Shown here: in pieces, positions 1 to 6,030 of the stretch
Numbering within the stretch: the stretch's first letter is position 1
Layout: each line of letters opens with the position of its first letter
NCBI GenBank assembly: GCA_030617125.1
Contig: JAUWWA010000010.1
Coordinates: 1-11,980, forward strand
Reading direction: 5' to 3'
Source: Pirellulales bacterium
GTDB taxonomy: Bacteria; Planctomycetota; Planctomycetia; Pirellulales; Thermoguttaceae
Length of the DNA stretch: 11,980 nucleotides
Translations under genes and position numbers: made by a program
Notes under the pieces: generated by a model
The model's database searches: none
The model's input: the letters and a program-made list of their open reading frames with translations, nothing else
What the model was told of the DNA's origin: nothing

Positions 1-436
1 CCCCGCACTCAACGCGTTTCTCGACGTCGCCAGGCACCCCCCCCTGATCCATGGTCAGCCCGATAATGCTCGCGCCGTGCTCGGCGGCCAGTGGAATCAA
101 CTGTTCCATGCTCTCGGGAGCCGCCGTGCTCGAATTGATGACGAGCTTCACTTCCGGCAGGGCCTGTCTCACCTTGGGGACCGCCTCGCGCAGGACTTTG
201 GGTTTGGCGCTGTCGAGCGAGATCGGTTTATCAGCTATCTCATGGACGGTTTCGGCGAGCCATACGAAATTCTCCGTCGTGTCGCCCTTGGTCGGACCGA
301 GGTTGATGTCCATCACGTCCGCGCCTCCGGCGATTTGCGCGCGGACGAGGTCCTGTACGACCGTCTTGTCCTTTTCGTTGATGGCCCTGCGGACGTCGCG
401 GTACATCCCGTTGATACGCTCACTAAAGATAATCAT
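1..436 (-). CDS. acsE: Methyltetrahydrofolate:corrinoid/iron-sulfur protein methyltransferase, N-terminal part (3' end outside window)
   Basis: AcsE transfers the methyl group from 5-methyltetrahydrofolate to the cobalt of AcsC/AcsD. Translating the minus strand from the ATG at 436 gives 145 codons open to the window edge. The product begins MIIFSERINGMYRDVRRAI and contains GGADVMDINLGP, the pterin-site SLDSAK, VINSST and the IIGLTMDQGGVP segment, in the order of the Moorella MeTr TIM barrel. D75 falls at the same number as the pterin-binding aspartate I recall in that enzyme. A strong GGAGG ribosome binding site lies 7 nt before the ATG. About 115 C-terminal residues should lie beyond position 1, judged from a usual length near 260. 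It follows acsD by 187 bp with its own promoter candidate. The AcsE identity is supported by the surrounding acs genes, since other pterin-dependent methyltransferases share this fold. Confidence 0.94.
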   Translation of the reverse strand, partial: MIIFSERINGMYRDVRRAINEKDKTVVQDLVRAQIAGGADVMDINLGPTKGDTTENFVWLAETVHEIADKPISLDSAKPKVLREAVPKVRQALPEVKLVINSSTAAPESMEQLIPLAAEHGASIIGLTMDQGGVPGDVEKRVECG

Positions 437-501
437 GTGCGTTCCTCCAAATTTTTCCTGGAAACGTGCCCCTTCGGCGGCGCCACGTTGGCCACGTTAC
501 T

Positions 502-530
502 GGTATAGCCTGATTACTCGTTTCCGTCAA
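502..530 (-). promoter_or_regulatory. Sigma-70-like promoter candidate for acsE
   Basis: On the minus strand TTGACG (525-530, five of six matches to the -35 consensus) and TATACC (502-507, four of six to the -10) are separated by exactly 17 nt. Transcription would start near 495 and give a leader of about 60 nt to the acsE start. A CAATCG/CGATTG inverted repeat (528-533 and 552-557) overlaps the -35 edge, and an AACGTGGC direct repeat (482-489 and 491-498) covers the predicted start point; both could be operator sites. This is pattern matching only. Confidence 0.45.
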
Positions 531-577
531 TCGGTGGTGACCGCATTCATGCGATTGTTGGGTGGTTTAGCCTGGTA

Positions 578-597
578 TGACCCGATAAATCGGGTCA
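578..597. repeat. Perfect 9-bp palindromic stem-loop between acsD and acsE
   Basis: TGACCCGAT and ATCGGGTCA are perfect reverse complements separated by AA (or a 7-8 bp stem with a slightly larger loop). It lies 26 bp past the acsD stop. No T-run follows on the minus strand, so a classical intrinsic terminator is unlikely. It could be a dispersed REP-like palindrome, an mRNA 3'-end stabiliser, or a protein site. Confidence 0.6.
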
Positions 598-623
598 CTA
601 TGAGTTCTTGTGTACCGTTCAGA

Positions 624-1583
624 TTACCCGACGAGTTGACCGACCGCATTACGGACAGCCTGCATCGCCTTCGGGTGGCGCATGATCAACAGGTCGGCTC
701 CTCCCTGGAGCAGGTCGGTCGCGGTGACGGCCTCCCAGGCCGGACCGCGCTCGGCGGCCGGTCCCCATACGTCGGCGACCTCATCGCCCGAGCGGGCCTC
801 CTTCGCACGCCACGCCTCCAAGCCGACGTCCAGAAGTACCGGCTGCGCCATGAGCCGGTCGCCGCTCAGCGCGGCAAGCCTTCCACGCTCGAGGATCGAG
901 TAGATGTACTCCATGCCGTATCCCAGTGAGGCGGTGCTCGGATAGATGATGATGTCCTCGATGGGGTAACCCATGTCGCTCACCAGGATGTTCACCTGCT
1001 TGGCCTTGTTAATGTCGCACGGCGACAGCGCGATCAGCTTATGCCCATAGGCCTGGGCGGCCGCCGAGAGCGTGCGGTACTCGTCCTCGCTCACGGCGCC
1101 GAGTAAGCAGTTCTCTCCCTGGGCGGCTTCTGCCACCTTGGGCATGAGCTTCTGATCCTTCTCCGGCACGTCGCAGCCCCAGATGATCAGCGGAAGGTCG
1201 ACGGCCTGGAGGACGGCTTGAACGGTTGCGGCGGCCTGCTCCGGCGGGCAGTCGCCTTCGTCGGGATGGGTCGATACGAGCCGAAAGTTGATCAGATCGG
1301 CCCCCAACTCCTTCGCACGGCCCGCCCACGCCGCCGGGTCGGACCACACGTCGCCATAGACCTCCTCGAGCGGCTGGGGCCAGTCGGTCGGCTGTTTGTC
1401 GAGCACGTCCAGCGCGATGGTCGGCGGATGGGGCGTTTCCCCGTCGAAGCTGAGGAACACAATCCCGCTCTGGCCGCCGATGGCGACACTGCGGCCGCGC
1501 GTTCCACCTTCAGCTTTCGTGGCCCCGATCGTAACCGTGGTGATTTGCCCCGACCATTTTTCTTGCGTGTCAGGAATGGTCAT
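624..1583 (-). CDS. acsD: Corrinoid iron-sulfur protein, small (delta) subunit
   Basis: AcsD is the TIM-barrel partner of AcsC; the heterodimer holds the corrinoid used for methyl transfer. The protein has 319 residues, normal for the bacterial subunit, and has no iron-sulfur cysteine motif, as expected. Recognisable family segments are the N-terminal SGQITTVTIGATKAEGGTRG, the LGADLINFRLVSTHP strand region, the substrate-side PLIIWGCDVPEKD, and GYGMEYIYSILERGRLAAL followed by VLLDVGLEAWRAKEA near the C-terminus. The ATG at 1583 has a strong AAAGGAGA ribosome binding site and lies 57 bp after the cooC stop. Its gene follows cooC and precedes acsE, so the methyl-carrier and methyltransferase genes remain together. 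A 187-bp gap with a hairpin and a promoter candidate separates it from acsE. Confidence 0.97.
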   Translation of the reverse strand: MTIPDTQEKWSGQITTVTIGATKAEGGTRGRSVAIGGQSGIVFLSFDGETPHPPTIALDVLDKQPTDWPQPLEEVYGDVWSDPAAWAGRAKELGADLINFRLVSTHPDEGDCPPEQAAATVQAVLQAVDLPLIIWGCDVPEKDQKLMPKVAEAAQGENCLLGAVSEDEYRTLSAAAQAYGHKLIALSPCDINKAKQVNILVSDMGYPIEDIIIYPSTASLGYGMEYIYSILERGRLAALSGDRLMAQPVLLDVGLEAWRAKEARSGDEVADVWGPAAERGPAWEAVTATDLLQGGADLLIMRHPKAMQAVRNAVGQLVG

Positions 1584-1640
1584 CGAGTTCTCCTTTCATG
1601 GGTTCGGTTTTGCACAAAGCCGCGACCGGAGGTTGCAGCT

Positions 1641-2408
1641 TCATGAGTGTATGACGTGCAATGCCTCCACGATCTTGTTGACTGCAAGCAGCGCGGGAGT
1701 TTGCCCGTCGAGGCTGAACACGTCTTGGCCGAGAGCCCCGGCACGCTCCACGTCGTCGTCTTGTGGAACGTCGGCAAGGCGCTGGGCGCTGAGCGCCGCC
1801 AATTCGCGGTCGATTTGTCCGGCGACTCCTCCCGGCCGAAGGCGGTTGACCAGCACTATCCGATGCCCGATGCGCACCGGCAACTCGTCGCAGAGCGTCA
1901 GGATACGTTTTACCGCGCGCAGCGCCGGCAGCGCTGGATCCATCACGGCGACGAGGAAGTCCACGTCGTTGGTGGTCCTGCGCGAGAGGTGTTCCATGCC
2001 GGCCTCGTTGTCGAGCACGACTGCCGCGTAGTTCCTCGACAGTTCGTCGAGCGACCTGCGTAGCAGCGTGTTCACGTAGCAGTAGCATCTTGGTCCTTCA
2101 GGGCGGCCCATGGTCACGAGATCAAAGCCGTCGGCTTCCACGATGGCGCGTTGGATTTCATCGTCGACGGCGCGTACCCGCCCTACCCCGCTGGGCGGCG
2201 ATCCTTCTGGGCTGGAACCTTGCTCGCGGATGTCCGCCAGCGGCTTGCCCTCTTCCACGCCGCGCGCCGCGGCGAGGGGGGAATTGGGGTCGGCGTCGAC
2301 GGCGAGGATCGGGCGGATCCCCGCTTCTCGGAGTGCACGCACCAGAAGCGCGGAAAGCGTCGTCTTCCCCGTTCCGCCTTTGCCGGCAATCGCAATGGAA
2401 AGTGTCAT
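1641..2408 (-). CDS. cooC: CooC/AcsF-type nickel-insertion ATPase for CODH/ACS maturation
   Basis: This 255-residue MinD/SIMIBI-class P-loop ATPase belongs to the CooC family, which supplies nickel to CO dehydrogenase or acetyl-CoA synthase. It has the deviant Walker A GKGGTGKTT (9-17), the DADPNSPL segment (38-45), a switch region VLDNEAG (131-137) and the CYC motif in GRPEGPRCYCYVNTLLR. Cysteines C108 and C110 correspond to the pair that binds nickel at the CooC dimer interface. The ATG at 2408 starts directly with the MTLSIAIAGKGG strand. An upstream ATG at 2465 would add 19 residues encoded by the short-repeat region and is rejected. No good ribosome binding site precedes 2408, yet the uncorrected acsV frame ends in an ATGA overlap exactly there. 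Which metallocentre it serves (AcsA or AcsB) cannot be decided from sequence. Confidence 0.94.
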   Translation of the reverse strand: MTLSIAIAGKGGTGKTTLSALLVRALREAGIRPILAVDADPNSPLAAARGVEEGKPLADIREQGSSPEGSPPSGVGRVRAVDDEIQRAIVEADGFDLVTMGRPEGPRCYCYVNTLLRRSLDELSRNYAAVVLDNEAGMEHLSRRTTNDVDFLVAVMDPALPALRAVKRILTLCDELPVRIGHRIVLVNRLRPGGVAGQIDRELAALSAQRLADVPQDDDVERAGALGQDVFSLDGQTPALLAVNKIVEALHVIHS

Positions 2409-2418
2409 AACGGTACTC

Positions 2419-2446
2419 TGAATCGTAAACCTTGAACTCCGAATCC
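2419..2446 (-). repeat. Degenerate heptamer tandem repeat before cooC
   Basis: Read on the minus strand, four heptamers follow in order: GGATTCG, GAGTTCA, AGGTTTA and CGATTCA. They occupy most of the gap between the restored acsV stop and the cooC start, and are the inverted counterpart of the array at 5904-5931. If acsV is read without frameshift correction, this array would encode the spurious tail GLGFGVQGLRFR. Confidence 0.6.
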
Positions 2447-2480
2447 TAGTCCTTCTTCGTTGCAACTCCAGGTTGCTCTG

Positions 2481-4471
2481 TTACATTTCCTTGACGGTGT
2501 CCGGTTGCCGAGACCTGCTCCGGAGCCCCTCCAATCGTTGGGCCAGCTTTGGGAACCGCGAGAGGTCGGTGTGGGGCAGAAAACAGGCCGACGTGAACTT
2601 TTCCATGTACGCCGCATCCACCAGGAGTTCCTGTAGGTGAGGCGGTCGCGAATGCCGGCGGCCTCCGCGAGCATGCGACGGCTGAGCATGATCAGCTTCG
2701 CGCCCGCCACCGAGCTGTTGCCGATGAACTGTATCCGTTCGGCGGGCAACTCGGGCAGCAGGCCGATCGTGATACAACTGGCGATGTCGAGCCGGTTGCC
2801 GAACGCCCCGGCAATGTAGACCTTCCGAATGTCGTCAAAGGAAACTCCAATGGAGCGCACCAGTGCGTCGGCGGCCGCGTAAATTGCGCCCTTGGTGCGG
2901 ATGAGGTTCTCGACGTCGGCCTGGTTGATCACCACGTCGCGCCGGCTGCCGGACTCCTTGGCGGAGACCAACAGCAGCGCCGGCCGATCGTCCTCGCCCA
3001 AGGTCTGGAAGCGATCCGCCGCGCGATCCACCTGGAAGCAGCCGCCGCGGTCGACGATGCCCGCAAGGAACATCTCGCTGAGCACGTCGATCAGGCCGGT
3101 TCCACACAGGCCCACCGGCGGGCAGCCGTCGATGGTGGTCGCCGAGACCGCGAGGTCGTGCCGATGGATGCGTACGCTGTCGATTGCCCCGCTGGTGGCG
3201 CGCATCCCGCACGTGACCGACCCGCCCTCGAAGGCCGGTCCCGCCGAGGCCGAACAGGCGACTAGAAAATCCTTGTTCCCCAACACGACCTCGCCGTTCG
3301 TGCCGATGTCCATCAGTAGCGAAAGTTCCTCGGATCGGTGCATGCCGGACGCCAGAATTCCCGCCGTGATGTCGCCGCCGACGTAGCTTCCCACGGCGGG
3401 AACCGTGTAGAGAATCCCTCGCGGATGGATTCGCAGTCCCACTTCGGCTGCTCGAACGGGCGGCGGGCTGGTGGCCGCGGGGACAAACGGGGAAAGACGA
3501 AGTAGGTCCGCTTCGAGTCCCAGCAGCAAATGCGACATCGCCGTATTTCCTGAAACGACCACGCAGTAGATGTCGCCGCGTCCGACCCGGGCGCGCTCAA
3601 CAAGGTCGCCGATCAAGAGGTCCACGTCTTGAATGACGGCGCGGTGCAGCGCCTCGGCCCCGCCGGGCTGCCTGGCGGAGTTGATGCGGTTGATGATGTC
3701 CGCGCCGTACTCGATCTGGGAGTTGTACTTCGCGGCGGCCTCGCGCGTGGTTCCGGTGCTGAGGTCTACCAAGTGCCCGACCACGGTTGTCGTGCCCACG
3801 TCGAGCGCCAGTCCGAAGTTCCAGTCGGAAGTATCACCCTGCTCAACGCAGAGGATTTCGTTGACGTCGCTTCGCAGGCCGACGGCCGCCGTGATCCGAC
3901 CGTCCCACTGCCACTTCCACGAGGAGCGGCGGGTCGTGAGCCGCCGGAGCATTCGTGGCAGTTCCCGGGCGACCTTCAGTCCCATCTGCATCGCGCCCGG
4001 CCGCTTCTTCGACACTGCCTGAAGCAGCCGCTCCTGATCGGCCGTCGGATCGTCCAGCGTGGGCTTCGGCAGCTCGAGGAAGAACTTCTCGACAACCGGA
4101 TCGAGTTCGGCGGGCGGGCGCTGCGCCCCGCGGTGGGCAAAATCGCGGAACTGCTCGCCGTCCTTGGCGATGGCCTCGTAGCCGCCCAGCCGCGTCTCCG
4201 GCGGTACCTCGACCTCAAGGTCGCTCGTGGGCACCACCTGGCACGCCAGTACGTATCCACGGCGGATTTCCTCGCGGGTGAGGAACTGGGTCGATTCGCC
4301 CTCGACTTCGCCGGTGCGAACAATCACGCGGCACTTGCCGCAAACGCCCTCGCCGCCGCAGATGGCGCCTACGTAGACGTTCGCCTGGCGAGCGGCTTCG
4401 AGCAACGTCTTGCCCTGTTCGACCGCCGTTTCGTGCCCTTCCGGAAGGAAACGGATGCGAAAGCTGGCCAC
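2481..4471 (-). CDS. acsV: Corrinoid activation/regeneration protein AcsV (RACo-type), with apparent -1 frameshift near the 3' end
   Basis: AcsV is the ATP-dependent reductive activator that returns inactive Co(II) corrinoid protein to Co(I). The N-terminal [2Fe-2S] ferredoxin domain has C38, C44, C47 and C77. A linker leads to an ASKHA-type ATPase region with ALDVGTTTV (about 223-231), DIGTNGE (about 388) and AGAFGN (about 554). The frame is intact to the tyrosine codon at 2635-2633, after RDRLTY. The expected family ending continues in another frame as ELLVDAAYMEKF...CFLPHTDLSRFP and stops at 2481. Restoring one missing base there (for instance TAC CAG GAA for TACAGGAA) gives about 663 residues. 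Without it, translation runs through unrelated Arg- and Trp-rich sequence and a repeat to a TGA at 2405. I prefer the GTG at 4471, which has AGGTG upstream; the GTG at 4483 is possible. Confidence 0.9.
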
Positions 4472-4522
4472 GATCAGTAACACCTAGTCGGAGATATTGT
4501 TGCGGGACTGCAAACGGATAAC

Positions 4523-4543
4523 TGTCAATTGTCAATTCTCAAT
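4523..4543 (+). repeat. Heptamer tandem repeat overlapping the acsC stop codon
   Basis: Three heptamers, TGTCAAT, TGTCAAT and TCTCAAT, run in tandem on the plus strand and include the acsC stop codon (4539-4541) and the last sense codon. On the minus strand this yields two perfect TTGACA hexamers, but no suitably spaced -10 box is visible, so I do not call a promoter. Confidence 0.6.
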
Positions 4544-5891
4544 TTGCGGTGTCTTGTACCTTCCACTGCTTCTTCAGGTAACTCGGTATGCCCGAGGCCT
4601 CCTTCGGACCGACCTGAACCGACCAGCCGGATTCATCCTCGATCCCGGCCGAAAGTACGGCTACGAAACCGGGAATCACGAGTTGCCGGTGAGAGACCTT
4701 TTCCTCGACGGCGGACTTCTTCATCGCCTCGGTGATCGTCTCGGCGTTGAACTTGTCGGAGGCCCAGGCTGTCAGCACGGAAGTTCCCTCGGTGTCGACC
4801 GAGAGGATGTATGCCGGCATACGGCTCGCTTCGACCTCACCCTCGACCGAGTAGTAGCTCAGCGAGAAGTTGGTCGTCACCAGCACCGGCGAGCTGTCGG
4901 TGACTTCGCCAATCGCGTTGAGCTTCGGCTCGACGGCGACCGGCTTCTGTGGATCGATATAGATGTCCTGCCGCGTGGTAAGCACGGGAAGCATCTGCCA
5001 CGGCTCGATCGCATCGGTAACCAGCACAGCGGCGTACTTGGCGATGAAAGTGCTTGCCTCGATCGCCTGCATCGTGAGGTCTTTTGCGGTCGTAAAGGCG
5101 ATTGCCGGGTACCCGACGGGACGGAAGCCCTTCAGCGCGAGCCGGCGGATCAAGGTGAGCGCCTCCAGGGTCGACTTCAGGTCGCGCGTACCCGGGTCGA
5201 GGACCAACTGGTCAACGCCGGCCGACCCTAGCTTGGGCGTCAACTCGGCAAAGGCCTCAACGCCGTCGGCCCGGACCGCCAAGGGGCAGTCGTTGTCTTT
5301 GGCGACCTTCGCGGCCGCCTCGGCCTGGAGCGGGTCGGAAATGTACAGAAGCGGCCGCTTGGCCGGTAGCGCCGCGGCGGCCTTTTCGAGATTACCGGCC
5401 GTCGCCGACATCAAGAGGCACGCCAGGCCGGACTTCTCCGCGGAGAGCGCCGCCGCTTTCTCGAACCGGGCCGCGTCGCCCGACTCGTTGCAGACCGCAA
5501 CGAGATTCACTTTGATCTTGGTGCCTACCCGCTCGAACGCGAGCCGGCCGACCGCCTCGGCACGCTTGGCAATCGCGGCTTCGTCAAGCGTATCGGAAAT
5601 CCTCACGGCCACCGCGGCGGGCCGATGGAATCGTTCCTCGTGGCGGTAGAGTTGAGTTTCGTTTCCAATCTTGATTTCGTTTTCGTTCGTGCCGATGGTA
5701 ACAAGCTGAATGGGGGGACGCGAGGCGGACTCCAACGCCGCCTTGGCCTCGGCGGTTACGTGCGGGCACTTCTCCAGCGCAACCTGTCCGGTCGCCATCT
5801 TCATGGCGAAGGCCAGGCAGGTTGGAAAACCGCAGTCCTTGCAGTTGGTCTTGGGCAACTGTTTGTAGATTTCAAGGCCTGTAAGAGCCAT
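4539..5891 (-). CDS. acsC: Corrinoid iron-sulfur protein, large (gamma) subunit
   Basis: AcsC carries the cobamide that takes the methyl group from methyltetrahydrofolate (through AcsE) and delivers it to AcsB. The protein has 450 residues, the usual bacterial length. The N-terminal [4Fe-4S] domain has ligands C17, C20, C25 and C42 in the family's CX2CX4CX16C spacing; this cluster takes part in reductive activation of cobalt. A TIM-barrel domain follows, then a C-terminal Rossmann-like cobalamin-binding domain beginning about residue 330, with the conserved VTTNFSLSYY segment. The ATG at 5891 is preceded by GGAGGAG with rather short spacing. It lies 139 bp after acsB, a gap occupied by a hairpin and two short-repeat arrays. 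The last codon and the stop codon fall inside another seven-base repeat (4523-4543). Confidence 0.97.
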   Translation of the reverse strand: MALTGLEIYKQLPKTNCKDCGFPTCLAFAMKMATGQVALEKCPHVTAEAKAALESASRPPIQLVTIGTNENEIKIGNETQLYRHEERFHRPAAVAVRISDTLDEAAIAKRAEAVGRLAFERVGTKIKVNLVAVCNESGDAARFEKAAALSAEKSGLACLLMSATAGNLEKAAAALPAKRPLLYISDPLQAEAAAKVAKDNDCPLAVRADGVEAFAELTPKLGSAGVDQLVLDPGTRDLKSTLEALTLIRRLALKGFRPVGYPAIAFTTAKDLTMQAIEASTFIAKYAAVLVTDAIEPWQMLPVLTTRQDIYIDPQKPVAVEPKLNAIGEVTDSSPVLVTTNFSLSYYSVEGEVEASRMPAYILSVDTEGTSVLTAWASDKFNAETITEAMKKSAVEEKVSHRQLVIPGFVAVLSAGIEDESGWSVQVGPKEASGIPSYLKKQWKVQDTAN

Positions 5892-5903
5892 GGCTCCTCC
5901 ACA

Positions 5904-5931
5904 GGGTTCGGGGTTCAGGATTCAGGCATTC
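5904..5931 (+). repeat. Degenerate heptamer tandem repeat (GGRTTCR type) in front of acsC
   Basis: Four heptamers follow one another on the plus strand: GGGTTCG, GGGTTCA, GGATTCA and the more diverged GGCATTC. They lie 13-40 nt upstream of the acsC start codon, just outside its ribosome binding site. The same heptamer type occurs inverted at 2419-2446, before cooC. Confidence 0.6.
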
Positions 5932-5956
5932 CTACGTCGAAAATCGGCTTCTTCAG

Positions 5957-5998
5957 TCTGCAATTCACAGTGTGCAATTTGCAGTGCGCAATCTATCC
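5957..5998 (+). repeat. Degenerate 14-nt (2 x 7) tandem repeat in the acsB-acsC gap
   Basis: Three tandem 14-nt units lie end to end: TCTGCAATTCACAG, TGTGCAATTTGCAG and TGCGCAATCTATCC. Each unit is itself two related heptamers built on a TNNGCAA core. The array is AT-richer than the flanking genes and lies wholly in the 139-bp gap between acsB and acsC. A related CAATTTGC word ends the repeat beside the acsC stop (4523-4543) in the same orientation. Confidence 0.6.
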
Positions 5999-6016
5999 GG
6001 CGCGCCGTCGCACCGG
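5997..6016 (-). other. GC-rich hairpin downstream of acsB
   Basis: On the minus strand CCGGTGCG and CGCGCCGG pair over 8 bp with one G-T wobble around the loop ACGG, 14 nt after the acsB stop. No run of T follows, so it is not a classical intrinsic terminator. It could protect the upstream mRNA end from exonucleases or attenuate transcription into acsC; both are guesses. Confidence 0.45.
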
Positions 6017-6030
6017 CGGCAGCTAAACCA

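Noticed and set aside
77..929. Plus-strand open frames over acsE and the acsD 3' end
   Set aside because: They overlap strongly supported minus-strand coding sequence and have no recognisable family features.
2409..2465. Upstream ATG start for cooC giving 19 more residues
   Set aside because: The extra residues come from the repeat region, and the family starts directly at the strand before the P-loop, matching the ATG at 2408.
2405..2630. Out-of-frame C-terminal extension of AcsV as a genuine protein end
   Set aside because: The sequence is Arg/Trp-rich and includes the translated heptamer repeat. The conserved family ending is present in another frame and stops at 2481.
4523..4536. Perfect TTGACA hexamers on the minus strand as a promoter for acsV
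   Set aside because: They are a by-product of the heptamer repeat, and no -10-like hexamer lies 15-19 nt downstream of either.
5892..6030. Intrinsic terminator or cobalamin riboswitch between acsB and acsC
   Set aside because: The hairpin has no following T-run, and I see no B12-box-like sequence; the gap is mostly short repeats.
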